Shown here: piece after piece, positions 9,929 through 22,251 of the stretch
Position numbering within the stretch: the stretch's first letter is position 1
Layout: each line of letters opens with the position of its first letter
Source: Aralia elata
Lineage: Eukaryota; Streptophyta; Magnoliopsida; Apiales; Araliaceae
Length of the DNA: 64,000 nt
Assembly (NCBI GenBank): GCA_034770075.1
Contig: CM068380.1
Location: forward strand, 37,280,695-37,344,694
Direction of reading: 5' to 3'
Made by a program: the position numbers and the translations under genes
The notes under the pieces: model-generated
What the model was told of the DNA's origin: nothing
Databases searched by the model: none
What the model saw: the letters and a program-made list of their open reading frames with translations, nothing else

Positions 9929-11164
9929 TGGCGGGCTTGACTTTCTCGATTTTCGTGCCACGCCTCGATTTTCGTACCGCAACGTCGGTTTTCGCTGACA
10001 GGCTCGTATTCTGCAGTCCGGGAACTTCCGGGAGACGTGCCACCTCATTCGGAAATGCCTGCCTCGGACGATCATGCTGTCACGTAAACTTGGGTTGCCC
10101 AAAGCATTTCGGCGGGCCGGGCGCTCGCCCTTGTTCCCGCTCTTCTGCTCCTGCAAGCTGGTTCAATTGACGATTTCGCCCTCCTGTCATGGTTAGTAGA
10201 AGGAAACGCAAAATTTGGGTGTCTACAGGTGCATAAAAAATTAAATCACCGCTATTAGCGCATAAAAATTTCCCTTTAGGATTGTTCATACTCAGTTTGG
10301 AGTCCTAACTAAAGTAATTTAGTTGGACAGCATAACCATATCAATAATGTTCAACAAATACTTTTCAACCTGTGTCTAGCTGGGACAAATAGCTTAGACA
10401 ACCTTTAAACCATGCATACATATCGAAATATAATAGTATGTATCAAAACATATCATATCAAAGTAGTTCGAGTTCAAGGGTAATTAATTTTGTACAATAA
10501 TTTACACAAGTGGGGACACTTGCATAATCAGACTTAGAATACAGAGTTTAAATATGAATCATAGCAAATCAATAATGAGTGGAAGAGAATTTAATAATGT
10601 AAGATTACTTGTTTAGCTGAATAACAGTAAGATTTGAATACTTGTATAACATAAACCATGCATAAAGTAAATGCAAAGGTACTGTACTTGCACAATATAT
10701 ACCTGTTGCACGAATTAAAAATAGTGTATAAGGTTTAGATACTTGCACAGTAAAGAAAGAGTTCAGATTCTTGCACAACATACGGATCCAGTTCATAATG
10801 TAAATGAAAGGATAGAATAGTTGCTCAATAATAGATTGAGTTAAAAGCTTTTATAAACCTGAATCCATTTCATAAAGTAAATGAAAAAGGATAAGGTATT
10901 TGCCTTGGTCGTTGACTACTGCTACGCAATTTAATATAACTTCTTTTGAAAGACCTATCATTTATAAGATTGATCTCTCAATTAGTGTCACATATAACAC
11001 CCATAATATCATTACATTATTTAATAATCAGTCACATAGTTTGGTATTAGACATTACGTTATAGTCTTAGTATTATTATTATCCCCTGGTAATCTTTTAA
11101 TCACTTCATTACTCAATCTTTCCTTATATAAGTCTTTCTTTATGATCCCGTAGGTTAAATACCC

Positions 11165-11338
11165 AATCCAGCAAACTGGATTCCAACCTGGATTGCAATT
11201 CAGCACACTGAATTCAAACTGGATTACAATCCAGTCAACTATTTTCCAATCCAGCAACCTAGATTCAACTAATCTATAATACAGCAAGCTAGAGTCACTG
11301 TTTCAGCGGCTGAATACACCTATTCAGCAAGCTGGATT
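11165..11338. repeat. Array of short AT-type palindromes with covarying arms
   Basis: Perfect inverted repeats occur at 11165-11182 (arm AATCCAG, 4-nt centre), 11197-11214 (arm AATTCAG, 4-nt centre) and 11218-11235 (arm ACTGGATT, 2-nt centre). Imperfect relatives lie at 11248-11265 and 11322-11338. The change C to T in one arm is matched by G to A in the other between the first two units. Confidence 0.8.
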
Positions 11339-11909
11339 CAAACTGTTTTCTATTTTTAACATATTGAATTTTCAATTTATCATACTATTCAATATAGTCT
11401 ATTGAACGTCCAATCAATAACTTAAGTCCTCTTTTAAACTTTCATTTAATATTATTAATATCTTAATAACATTTTAGTCATTTATTAAACCAATAAACAA
11501 TTTATTCTAATTGTTTACACTTTACCAATTTATTCATTTAATCACCTTAAAATACCACAACCATAATATCTCATCAACATTGAATAAAATACCCTTCAGA
11601 AATCTGCATATACCCTATATAGGGTTTTCAAGCCATAAAAACCTATTTTCCAAATTTTCAACATCACATAATTAATTTAATTCATTTATCCGTAACTTCA
11701 TCATTTATATGAAAAATAGTAAAACATCTTCAAAATCATTTCTTTTCTGGAAATAAACTATACATAGTCCCTTTATGAAAATATACTTTTCCCGAAATTT
11801 TTAAAATCCATTTACTATATTTAAATAGTCCAAAATAGCCAAATCTTGCTATATTTTTCATAAATCGAAACTTTGTTAGAAAATTCTGAAATTTACAGGG
11901 TATGCTCCT

Positions 11910-11921
11910 GTTATATATAGT

Positions 11922-11972
<51 letters not shown>

Positions 11973-11975
11973 ATA
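11910..11975. repeat. TA/GT microsatellite
   Basis: An alternating TA run passes into a GT run with one interruption, inside the Tekay-type LTR. It is a simple repeat with no coding content. Confidence 0.95.
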
Positions 11976-12313
11976 CACTCCCAGTAATTATTTCATAATT
12001 TTTGGAGTTACCCATAAAGCGTTATTCAAGTATACTTTTGAAAGTAGTCCCTTCACCATAAAATCCATAACTTTTATTCTACAAGGCCACAAATTCTCAA
12101 ATTTTTACAGGACTCACATAACTTCCCATATTATCACTCCAAATTTTTCTAGAAGTTTTAGAGTGCAAAAAGTTAACGAAACTGCCCCTGGCAGTCAACA
12201 GTCGGCAAGCTCTATGCCCTTTTTGAGAGAAACCTGGACTGTTTCGACTAAAACTGACATCACGACTTGTATACACATTGTTTTTTAGTGCTACCACTGG
12301 GTTTAGTAATTAA

Positions 12314-12326
12314 CTTATATATATAG
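12314..12326 (-). promoter_or_regulatory. Putative TATA box of Tekay-type LTR
   Basis: The minus-strand sequence CTATATATATAAG lies within the LTR. The position is plausible for the U3/R boundary but the AT-rich context makes it uncertain. Confidence 0.3.
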
Positions 12327-14149
12327 CACCTCTCTTTGACAGATCGTAAAACAAAGTTATAGATATCAAGTTATAAGTTTATAAAGTAGTAAAAAGTTAG
12401 GGTTTTCTAACTTGTTTTGAAACGAACTAGTTTTCCTTTTCGTTTCTTAGCCATCCAAGCACATCAATACACAAGTTGAGCACAACCAAGCATAAAACAT
12501 CATCTAACATATAGATTAAGGGTTTTAGACCTTAAGATCATAACTTCGTATCATCAAAAATCAAATCAAACAAAAAGAAAATACACTATATTAAAGTTAG
12601 AATTTGTTATACTTTTGCTTGATTTCCTTCCTCCTTCTTCCTAAGGTTTGTTTATGGAACTTTGAAGCTTGCAAAGTTCTCTCTTCTCTCCCTTCCTTGC
12701 TCACGGCAGCCCCTTCTCCCTTTTCTCTCATAAGATATTATTTTTGCTCTTTATTTTCTCTCTCTCTCCAAGCTATGAAAAAGAAAATGAGCAAAATGAC
12801 TAGCTTTTCACTTTACTAAAGAACTAATTACTTACAACACTATAGATATATAAGTTATATCTATATATTATAGCATTATTAGGAAGTAAACTCTCTTACA
12901 CAATTTGACAACTTGGTGATGTGTCATCATTACTAATTTGTACTTATTTTTAAACCTTACAAGCAAGCCTTCTCAAAACAACAACTCACCCATATTGGAA
13001 TCCAATGGCTGGCAGCCCTTTTCCCATTTTGTCCACCTTTTGCTTTTCTTTTATTATTTTAATATATTAATTAAGTTGGTAGGAGTGTTTCCCAATTGGG
13101 CTAACAATTGGACTTTGTTTAAATTCTTTTTGGGCTCACTTTTAATAAGTTTGGGCCACTAATTTTTCAATATTATTATTCCACATTTGAGCTACTAGTT
13201 TATTAAATCTTGGGCTAATTTAATTATTCCACACATTAATTATCCAAGTCCATGATTAATTAAATGAGTGGGCTTGGTTAGTAAACTAATTAGGCTAGTC
13301 CATTAGTATTCCTTACTAATTGGACTATTAAAATTAATCATTCATATATCACATAATTCTCATTAATTAATATCCATATTAATTAATGTACCAAATTTAT
13401 TCACTTACTATATTCACTTTAATTAAATATTTAGTTACTAACTATCTTACCAATTGTTTAATATTAATATTCTTATGTTAGTCCACTAATTTAAATAACT
13501 ATTAGTGGATCCCATTTTAACTAACCATTAATCACATATATTTTTCACATAAGTCATAATATATTTATCATCATTGATAAATAATTATTATACTCATTGA
13601 ACCACATATTGTACATGCATACATTCAAATATAATCAATACTTATATTTAGTATTCGAACTTCCTTAAGAAAATAAATTCTTATTATTCCATAATACACA
13701 TACATTCATTTTAAATATAATTATATCAATAATTATATTTAAAATTAAAATCCATAACCATAGATCAAATTAGGTTTTGATCCGTACTGTCACTTTACCA
13801 TATTTACCATACTTAGTCAATTTAAAATAAATTGACTAATCTTACAAATTCATATTATAACGAAATAATCCAAGTAATAATAATATTATTAATAATCATA
13901 TATCTTTAGTATAAAAATTAACTTATTAACAGAATATAATTTATAATTATCAAGTATTTCTTTAATAAGAAATTTACTTGAAACCATATATGAAATATAT
14001 ATATATATACATACTACATATTCACATTCCTTTCCTTGCACACATTCTCATACTTGCTTTAATATATAATAAAAATAATTTTATTATATAAAAAAATTAT
14101 ACGTAAAATTTCTTCTTTTAATATATCAAAATCCTTAGGTTATTACATA

Positions 14150-14744
14150 CAACCCATCGCAGAACTGTCCTTATCACTCGGGAGGTCTGAGGCATTCCAT
14201 AGAGCAATGCTGGTCACTAAAACACTTAGTGAAGGATTTAATCAAAGTAGGGGAGGTTGTGATCGTGCCTGCAATTCAAGCCAAGGACTCAACCAACAGT
14301 TGGTCTGCTCATGAAAAGCTAGAAGGAGACGAGATAACAAAAGAAGGGTTGAATCTAAGAATGAAAGAAGGCGAAATGATCAGTAATACTAACAAGGAGA
14401 ATGCAATTTCAGAAGCACTAATTACAGGAAACCTTGACTCCATGAATCAACAAAGATATGGAAAGATCAAGAGTTCCGAAGAAGAAAATTTTAAAACCAG
14501 AGCTGGAGGAAAAGGCAAAAAGAGGCGCCTTATGTCAATAATAGTCAAAACCCCAACAATCGACCAAGTGAATGTGGAAGATCGCGACCCTAACAGAAAT
14601 CCAAAAATAAACTTCATAAAGGTAGTGGAGGATGTCATACCGTGGAGGGAGGAAATTCAGATCCAATTCAAGTCAGCAAGTGATTCTAGTAAAGGATTGG
14701 AAACCTCAAGGGACAAGGAATTCGAGGCATGTTATATATCGTAA
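14150..14744 (+). pseudogene. gag: Tat-like gag remnant with zinc knuckle
   Basis: Reading in frame from about 14150 gives CPYHSGGLRHSIEQCWSLKH, the same Cys-His-His-Cys knuckle plus CWxLKH signature as the Tat gag in this window. It is followed by a basic, Glu-rich tail ending at a stop at 14742-14744. The capsid part of gag is missing: the piece starts exactly at the end of the Tekay-type LTR. Its tail (KGKKRRLMSIIVKTP) is unlike that of Tat copies 1 and 2, so it comes from a different Tat family. No protease or RT follows; the Tat tail motif appears 80 bp downstream, suggesting a gag-only, non-autonomous derivative or a large deletion. Confidence 0.65.
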
Positions 14745-15259
14745 TGTTCATCTACTATTTTATTTGATGTCTTAACTTAGTTTTGTAAGAAAAAAATCCC
14801 TTATGTTCTTTCGATGCGTGAACTACGTAAGACCTGATCTCCTTTCAAAGGAGTACGTAGGCAGCCAATTGTGGCGCGGTCTAATCATTACAAAATTCCC
14901 AAAGTCCTTCGACAATTCGGCATTCGTGAACTACGACCCTTCGACAAATCAACATATGTGAACTACCCAGGCAGTTATCGTGATGCAACCTATCTCATAC
15001 CCGACAACCTGTTCCCCAATACAAAGCCACAAATCAAGCCTTACAGATCAAACCAAACCCGGTTAAAATCGTCACATCATAAACCAGGTCGAGCACTTAG
15101 ATCTAATTCAATGTAATCCGAAGGCATCTTGACATCAATCATCAAAATTGAAGCAATAACATGAAATCAGAAATATAGCAATATATCAAGCATGATACAA
15201 CCCAAGATGGTGAAAAATATAAACACAAAGAAGATTACAGCAAATATCGACTCAGCGAT
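14745..15259 (+). other. Non-coding tail of the Tat-like remnant
   Basis: It contains the Tat tail motif (TACGTAAG 14824-14831 and TACGTAGG 14854-14861) flanking a perfect 7-bp hairpin CTCCTTT/AAAGGAG (14839-14853). The rest is AT-rich with no supported gene. It ends at GCGAT (15255-15259), the left target duplicate of the Athila insertion. Confidence 0.7.
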
Positions 15260-15875
15260 TGATGAGTGCATAATATTCTATGATTATCATTCCTTTATGT
15301 TTAGTTTTATTGCATGTTTTATGTGTTTATGAGTTTATAATTGTATTTAATGATTTCAGGAGGAATTAGTGCTGAAAAGAGGAATTGGAGCTAAAAACAG
15401 GAAAAAGAAGAAAATTTTGGGGAAGCATGAGCTTGTCATCCAACAACAATCAATCGACTCAAGTATGTAATATCTTGGCTTAGAACCTATATTTTATTAT
15501 ATATCTCGTCGAGAGCTTCGATTTAATAGATGGCACGTCCTGTAACTCTTTTCGGATCAAAAGTTATGACCTTTTTACCAACGGACGTTGAACCTCAAAG
15601 TTTCGAGTTGCCATTTACATAACAGTCACTTGGGGTCCAATTTCGACCTTGATCTAGCCAAAATCTCTCAATTTTCAAAGAATGAAAGTTGTAGATCTAT
15701 TTCTTAGCTTTCCGGAACATCTTTAATTGTCCTAATCAGAGTTCGGATGCGAGAGTTATGGTCATTTTACCAAAGGACGTCGCAGTAGAAAATGGAGCTC
15801 TCCTGGGCGAGTTCCTCTCTGCCGAAGCCGCCCCAGCGCACTCTAAACTCGCCCCAGCCAGCTTCTCTTTGCCCA

Positions 15876-15925
15876 AGCTCGCCCCGGCGAGCTCCCCGGT
15901 GTATTGAACTCGCCCCGGCGAGTTC
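15876..15925 (+). repeat. GC-rich palindrome pair in Athila LTR
   Basis: 15876-15893 has perfect 8-bp arms AGCTCGCC. 15906-15925 has perfect 9-bp arms GAACTCGCC. Both have a CC centre. The G/A difference in the left arms is matched by C/T in the right arms. Right-LTR counterparts are 23944-23963, 25841-25860, 25921-25938 and 25951-25970. Confidence 0.88.
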
Positions 15926-16029
15926 GTCCGGAAATTAAAATTAAAGAATTGCTTCAGGCCAAGAATTTTATGGAATTCTACTCAGATTTGGATTGTTATT
16001 TCTTAAAGTATTAGGATATTATCTTAGAA

Positions 16030-16038
16030 CTATAAATA
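16030..16038 (+). promoter_or_regulatory. Athila LTR TATA box
   Basis: CTATAAATA lies about 105 bp downstream of the palindrome pair. It is the best core-promoter candidate of this LTR. Confidence 0.55.
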
Positions 16039-16903
16039 CATATTTTTAGTCAGAAATTATCACCATCTACATTCAATTACAAACCCTAGTTTTGGAGCAA
16101 GATTGAAGGCATGTCAGGCTAAGCTTTCTATTTCAGTTCTAAGGGATGTTAAACCTTATTTATATTTAATGGTTTAATTGAGTATTCATTATTTATTCCT
16201 TCTTATATAAAATTCATTTTTGATAATCTGATTTAATTGTTGAATGTTATTTGGCTTAATTGATTTGATTTCTGCAGAATTGAATTGGTTAGCTAATATC
16301 ATTTGCTAGATTAAGGAATAGTATTACGTATAATTGATATTGTTCCTAATCACAAGTAGTAATTAGTAATACATGATTGTGGACAAACTTTTGGGTATTG
16401 CTAAGATTATCAGAAGACAAGTTAAACAATTCGAGCTTATGTGATTGTTGCTTGGAATAGTCTAATTCCCTAATTCTTAATAATGTTGTCATATTAAATC
16501 TAGAGAGCTTGTTTTAGGTTATATGATGGTTAGAATCTTGTAAAGAGCTTATTTCATTGAGTGATAATTTGAGGAAAATTTCGGGTAGCAGAGCTTGTTG
16601 TTACCTAGGGCTATTAGTTTTATTGAAGGGTAAATAATGTTAAACTTGATTAATCCATTGTTATGAAAAGGTGATACTGAACTAAAAAACTAGAGTTTTA
16701 ATTTATTAATTATTCACATCATTTTAAATACTGTTTCTATTAATTAGTTAATTGAACTCAAACCCCCCTTAAATATTAGGATAAATATAAGACAACATCA
16801 CTCTCTGTAGGATCGACCTTTGCTTGTCACTATACTAATTTTTGTGTTAGTAGAGTAGAATTAAGGATTTAATTTTAGAGTGTAAACGACAGCTCCCAAA
16901 TTT

Positions 16904-16921
16904 TGGCGCCGTTGCCAGGGA
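16904..16921 (+). promoter_or_regulatory. Athila primer-binding site (tRNA-Asp)
   Basis: TGGCGCCGTTGCCAGGGA starts five bases after the LTR end. It matches the complement of plant tRNA-Asp with one mismatch. Asp priming is typical of Athila. Confidence 0.88.
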
Positions 16922-16967
16922 GTGTTATTTATTTTTATTTATTCTTTGTTTTCTTTTGTTTTAGTTT

Positions 16968-18628
16968 ATGACTCGATCCTCTCACTCCCTTGAACTGAAT
17001 TTTAATCTAGAAATAGAGAAAACTGCACGCAGGTTAAGGAATGAGGCTCGTTAATCTCGAAGCACAATTGCAGATTCCGACGAAGCTCCATCACTAGGTC
17101 TCAACATCGCACTGGAACTATTGTCAAACAAGTCATCCACCAAATCAGAAGAAGAAGAAGAAATAGTGGTGCCAAACAACAACAGGACGTTGAAAGAATT
17201 AGCCACTCCTAATCTCAATCAACAACCTTTATGCATTGAGTTCTCACTTTAACTGCTGCTTTTGAACTAAAATTCGGACTAATTCACCTTTTGCCTACCT
17301 TTCGTGGTCTTACAGGTGAAGATACAGGTGAAGATCCATACAAGCATTTAAAGGAGTTCCATGTGGTGTGTTCCACCATGAAGCCGTAAGGAATTACAAA
17401 GGAACAAATCAAGCTGAGGGCATTTCCTTTTTCACTGGCAGATTTGGCAAATGATTGGTTGTATTATCTTCCCTCCGGATCAATATAGTCATGGAATGAC
17501 ATGAAGAAGTTGTTCTTGGAAAAGTACTTTCCTGCTTCAAGAGTAGCCAACATAAGGAAGGAGATATACGGAATCTGACAGTTCAGTGGAGAGACGTTGT
17601 ATGAATATTGGGAAAGGTTCAAGAAACTGTGCTCTAGTTGTCCACCTCACCAGATAGATGATCAACACCAGATTCAATACTTCTATGAGGGGCTTGTACT
17701 GATGGATAGGAATATGATCGATACTGCTAGTGGAGGAGCACTAGTATACAAGACACCGGAGTCTACAAGAAATCTGATTACGAATATGGCAACTAACTTA
17801 CAGCAGTATAGAACAAGGAATGATCATGCACCAAAAAGGGTAAATGAGGTGAGCACAAGTAATATTGAGCAACAAATTTCTGACTTAACTGCTACGGTTA
17901 GACAAATGGCTGCAGGAAACATGCCAGTAGCGAAGGCTTGTGGGATATGCTTAATTACAGGTCACAACACAGATGCATGCCCAATATTGCAAGAGGATGA
18001 GACTGCGCAACAAGCCAATGCAGTGGGAAATTATCAGGCACAACCTCAGAGAAAGTATGATCCTTACTCAAACACCTACAACCCAGGTTGGAAGGATCAT
18101 ACCAATTTTAGTTATGGAGGAAATAGGCTACCAGTGCAAGGTGTTTTCCTACCTAGGCAGCAAGGATTTTAGCCAGCTCAACAGCAGTATCCACCTAAGT
18201 AAGTAGCACCTGCTAATTCTGGAACATCCCTTGAAGATATGTTCAAAGCATTCATAAACCAAACTCAGCAGTTTCAACTAGAGACAAGGACTTCCATCCA
18301 CAATTTGGAGAATCAGATGAGTCAACTTGCTACTATAGTTGCTCGATTGGACTCTCAAGGTTCAGGGAAGCTACCTTCTCAAACTATTGTTAATCCGAGA
18401 GAGAATGCAAGTGCCATAACTTTGAGGAATAGAACACAAATGGATACACCAAAAGCCACTGTTGAGTTTAAGGAGGAAAAAGCTAAGGAGGAAACAAAAA
18501 TATCTAAGGTAATACCTAACCCTCCTATTCAACTCAAGACTAATCCTTTACCTTTTACCCTAGGAATCTTAGAACTTCAAAGAAGGATGAGTAAGAGAAG
18601 GAAATTCTGGAGACTTTTAATAAGGTAG
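16968..18628 (+). pseudogene. gag: Athila gag, degenerate
   Basis: The likely start is ATG at 16968 (MTRSSHSLE, then IEKTARRLRNEAR). A TAA at 17052-17054 ends this frame, and further stops follow, for example in LPSGSI-stop-SWND near 17489. The capsid core is recognisable (EDPYKHLKEFHVVCST, YFPASRVANIRKEIYG, YEYWERFKKLCSSCP). A CCHC zinc knuckle CGICLITGHNTDAC lies at about 17938-17979. A coiled C-terminal part (QFQLETRTSIHNLENQMSQL) runs to 18628. At least four stops or frame changes make it non-functional. Confidence 0.88.
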
Positions 18629-18775
18629 AGGTAAATATCCATTTACTTGATACAATTAAGCAAGTACCAAGGTATGCAAAGTTTTTAAAAGAATTATGCA
18701 CTAATAAAAGAAAATTAAAAAAAGGATGAGAGAGTCACAGTTGGAGAAAATATATCAGCGGTTTTCTAAAGAAAA

Positions 18776-20999
18776 ATGCCCCCTAAGTATAAAGATCCAG
18801 ACATGTTCTCAATTCCATGTAAGATAGGTAATACCAAATTTGAGAAAGTTATGCTAGATTTAGGAGCTTCAATTAATGTTATGCCATTATTTGTTTATGC
18901 TTCTTTAAATCTAGGCCCCTTGAAACAAACTGGTGTTATTATTCAATTGGCCGATCGTACTAACACTTACCCCCATGGGGTGATTGAAGATCTCTTAGTG
19001 CAGGTAAATGAACTAATCTTTTCTGCAGATTTTTACATAGTGGATATGGAAGATAATACATCTCCAAATCATTCACATATTTTGTTAGGGAGGCCATTCT
19101 TGAAAACAGCAAGGACAATGATTAATGTGCACAATGGGACCTTAACAATGGAGTTTGATAGCGAAAAGATTCAGTTCAACATATATGAGGCCATGAGGTA
19201 CCCTAATGATATTAATCCTGTTTTTGCTATTGACATCATTGACTCTTTAGTGCAGGGATCTTTTAAGTATATATATCAGGAAAGCTTGGCGGTTGCCATC
19301 AGAAACAGTATGGAATTGGACAAAGAAGAAGAGATTGATCAAAATCAGGAATTGAAGGAAACTATGGCTGCATTGCATTCTTTACCTAAAATTTTAGATA
19401 AGTATGTAGTTTATTCCATTCAATTACCTGCTTCTCATCAAAAGTTATTTCCATTAGTTGTGCAGGCTCCAACCTTAGAATTGAAACCGTTACATACACA
19501 TTTGAAGTATGCATATCTAGGGAAAGAGAACATATTACCAGTGACTATTGCCAATAATCTGACCAAGGTACAAGAGGACAAACTGTTGAGAGATCTAAGG
19601 GACCACATAACATTCTTTGGTTACATAACAATCTTTGGTTGGACTATAGCCGATATCAAATGTATAAGCCCTGCTATGTGTATGCATAGAATCCTTTTGG
19701 AGGATGGAGCCAAGCCCACTAGAGAAGCACAAAAAAGGTTAAATCCACCCATGATTGAGGTAATGAAAAAAGAAGTGCTCAAATTACTTGATACAGGTAT
19801 AATTTACCCCATTTCAGACAGTCAATGGGTAAGTCAGGTGCAGGTAGTACCAAAGAAATCTGGAATCACCGTCGTCAAGAATGATAACAATGAATTGGTG
19901 CCTACAAGAATACAAATAAGATGGAAAGTGTGTATTGACTATAGGAAATTGAATGCTGTAACTAGAAAAGATCACTTTCCTCTCCCTTTTATTGATCAAA
20001 TGTTAGAAAAATTAGTTGGGCATACTTATTATTGTTTTCTAGATGGTTTTTCAAGTTATAACCACATTTACATGTCTATTTGGTACATTTGCGTATCGTA
20101 GGATATCCTTTGGACTTTGCAATGCACCAGGTACTTTTCAAAGATGCATAGGAGTATCTTTTCTGATCTTTTTGAAAATTACATTGAGATTTTTATGGAT
20201 GATTTCACAATTCATGGTGATTCTTTGGATGCATGCCTAGATAATTTGACTCGTATGCTATATAGATGCTAAGAGACTAATATTGTTCTTAATTGGGAAA
20301 AGTGTCATTTTATGGTAGAGCAAGGTATAGTACTCGGTCATATCATTTCAGCTAGTTTGCGGGAGATTCGCTCTTTTCTTGGACATGCAGGTTTCTATCG
20401 TAGATTTATCAAGGACTTCTCGAAGATAATGTCGCCATTGTGTAAGTTACTACAAAAGGATGTGGAATTCTAGTTTGATGATGAGTGCAAGGAGGCTTTT
20501 GATAAATTGAAGAAACTATTAACCTCAGCACTGGTGATACAACCACCTAATTAGAAGTTGCCATTCGAGATCATGTGTGATGCCAGCAACTATGCAGTGG
20601 GAGCCGTCTTAGGCCAAAGAGTTAATAAAGTTGATCATGCCATCTACTACACCTCTAGAACATTGAATGCGGCTCAGATTAACTACTCTACAACTAAAAA
20701 AGAACTTTTATCTGTTGTTTTTGCTTTAGACAAGTTTCGATCATATCTGCTTGGTACTAAAGTCTTAGTTTATTCTGACCATGCTGCTCTCAGGTATTCG
20801 CTAACCAAGAAGGAATCCAAACCTAAGATCATAAGATGGATTCTACTACTACAAGAATTTAATCTAGATATTCAAGATAAAAAAAGAGCAGACAACTTGG
20901 TAGCAGATCACTTGAGTAGACTGATCAAAGATGAGGAAGCTTTACCATTGAAGGACTCTTTCCCAGATGAGCATCTATTTTCTAGTGAGTGCTTACATT
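18776..20999 (+). pseudogene. pol: Athila protease, reverse transcriptase and RNase H, degenerate
   Basis: Domains in order are protease (VMLDLGASINVMPL near 18850), reverse transcriptase (VCIDYRKLNAVTRKDHFPLPFIDQML near 19930; FGLCNAPGTFQRC near 20110; catalytic FMDDFTIHG near 20193) and RNase H (IMCDASNYAVGAVLGQ near 20570, with its catalytic Asp; YTSRTLNAAQINYSTTKKELL). Near 20065 a deletion has removed the segment normally joining the Tyr-Asn and Phe-Gly-Thr-Phe motifs and shifted the frame. Further stops lie in the RT palm and connection, for example near 20265, 20472 and 20551. Confidence 0.9.
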
Positions 21000-21004
21000 C
21001 CTAG

Positions 21005-22251
21005 TGAGTTTTCCAAATCCCAGAAAGAAAAGCTTAAGAGTGATGTAAAATATTATGTAGGGATGACCCATATTCGTGGAAATTTTGTTCTGACCAGATA
21101 GTTAGAAGGTATGTGCCTTATAGTGAATTTTTGTCAATTTTAAATTTATGTCACTCTTATGCTTGTGGAGGTCACTTTGGATCAAAAAGGACAATCCATA
21201 AGGTTTTAGAATGTGGTTTCTATTGGCCAAAAATCTTTAAAAATTCTTATTTGTTTTGTAAATCATGTGCGAATTGTCAAAAGACAGGGAACATATCACA
21301 TAGAAATCAAATGCCACAAACTCCCATCTTAATTGTTGAAATTTTTGATGTTTGGGGTATTGATTTTATGGGACCTTTTCCTGTTTCTTATGGTAATAGT
21401 TACATTCTTTTGGTTGTTGACTATGTCTCTAAGTGGGTGGAAGCTAAAGCCACCAGGACTGATGATTCTAAAGTTGTTATAGATTTTGTCAAATCTAACA
21501 TATTTGTCAGGTTTAGAACTCCAAGAGCCATCATCAGTGATAATGAAACACACTTTTGCAACAAGATGCTAGCAACACTGTTTCGAAAATATAATGTGAT
21601 GCATAGGGTTTCTACATCTTATCATCCACAAAGTAATGGTCAGGCTGAGGTATCCAACCGTGAGGTCAAGTCCATTTTAGAGAAGGTAGTCAATCCGAAC
21701 AGAAAAGATTGGAGTCTAAGGTTAGAGGATGCACTTTGGGCCTATAAAACTGCATACAAGACTCCTATTGGTATGTCACCTTACCAGATTGTATTTGGGA
21801 AACCATGTCACCTTCCTGTGGAGCTAGAACACAAGGCTTTCTGGGCAATTAGGCAATGCAACATGAGTTTAGATCAAGATGGCAAGCATAGGAAGTTGCA
21901 GTTGCAAGAGCTCGAAGAATTGAGGAATGATACTTATGAAAGTTCTAAGATTTACAAGGAAAAGACTAAAGCCTTCCATGACAAACAGATTTTGAGGAAG
22001 ACTTTTGTTGTGGGACAGAAAGTTCTCCTTTACCACTCAAGGCTTAAGTTATTTCCAAGTAAGTTGCGTTCTAGATAGGTTGGACCTTTTGTTGTTACTA
22101 ATATTTTTCAGCATGGTGCAGTGAAAATTCGAAGTCCGAGCACAGGGAAGATATTCAAAGTAAATGGTCACCGGCTCAAACCATTCTATGACGGATATCA
22201 GGTGGAGAACATTGAGATGTTGGACTTGGTGGATCCAGTTTATGAGGATTG
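21005..22251 (+). pseudogene. pol: Athila integrase, near-complete
   Basis: The zinc-binding domain is present (CHSYACGGHFGSKRT, then CKSCANCQKTGN). The catalytic core shows the D,D-E triad in GIDFMGPFPVSYGNS, AIISDNETHF and NGQAEVSNREVKSILE. A C-terminal domain follows (KVLLYHSRLKLFPSKLRSR). A TAG at 22076-22078 interrupts it, but the same frame continues with VGPFVVTNIF up to a stop near 22251. It is otherwise open from 21113. Start not defined, since integrase is cut from a polyprotein. Confidence 0.9.

Larger units (their letters stand above)
1..10227 (-). mobile_element. Tat/Ogre-lineage Ty3/gypsy retrotransposon, copy 1 (3' part beyond left edge)
   Basis: Read on the minus strand the order is LTR (10227-8109), primer-binding site (8106-8089), leader, gag, protease with G-patch, intron, reverse transcriptase, RNase H, second RNase H, integrase and a non-coding tail. 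The 3' LTR would lie left of position 1. The coding order, the intron between protease and RT, the doubled RNase H and the tRNA-Arg-like primer site are hallmarks of the Tat/Ogre group. Coding is broken by about six small indels but I found no in-frame nonsense codon between them. The five bases right of the LTR are GGTGC (10228-10232), one half of the expected target duplication. A near-identical copy lies in the opposite orientation from 47732. Confidence 0.93.
8109..10227 (-). repeat. Tat copy 1 5' LTR (2119 bp)
   Basis: On the minus strand it begins TGTAGACACCCAAATTTTG and ends CGGCGTCGACA, next to the primer-binding site. It is homologous to the LTR at 47732-49752 and the solo LTR at 42472-44514. 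It carries a GT-rich microsatellite (about 8467-8503), a PBS-like segment inside the LTR (TGGCGACTCTG near 8242-8252), GC-rich inverted repeats (9785-9928) and a TATA-like box (9765-9774). Confidence 0.93.
10228..14147 (-). repeat. Partial Tekay/Del-type LTR (host of Tat copy 1)
   Basis: On the minus strand it begins TGTAATAACCTAAGGATTTT at 14147, like the Tekay LTR starts at 33494 and 39728. Its interior has the same character (degenerate repeats with 'cttgcacaatat' around 10500-10900, then an AT-rich U3). It is cut at 10228 by the Tat insertion, so its other end lies outside the window. The bases after its start, TACAA (14148-14152), would be one target duplicate. No gene is seen in these 3.9 kb. 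A TATA-like run lies at 12314-12326 (minus strand). Confidence 0.7.
15260..16898 (+). repeat. Athila left LTR (1639 bp)
   Basis: It starts TGATGAGTGCATAATATTC and ends GACAGCTCCCA, three bases from conventional TG...CA ends. The U3 carries GC-rich palindromes (15876-15925) and a TATA box (16030-16038). Compared with the right LTR it has lost a segment between two palindromes around 15797-15810. Confidence 0.94.

Noticed and set aside
9487..10289. ORFs of 120-140 codons within the Tat LTR on both strands
   Set aside because: They arise from the palindromic GC region; frames are interrupted in the other two Tat LTRs.
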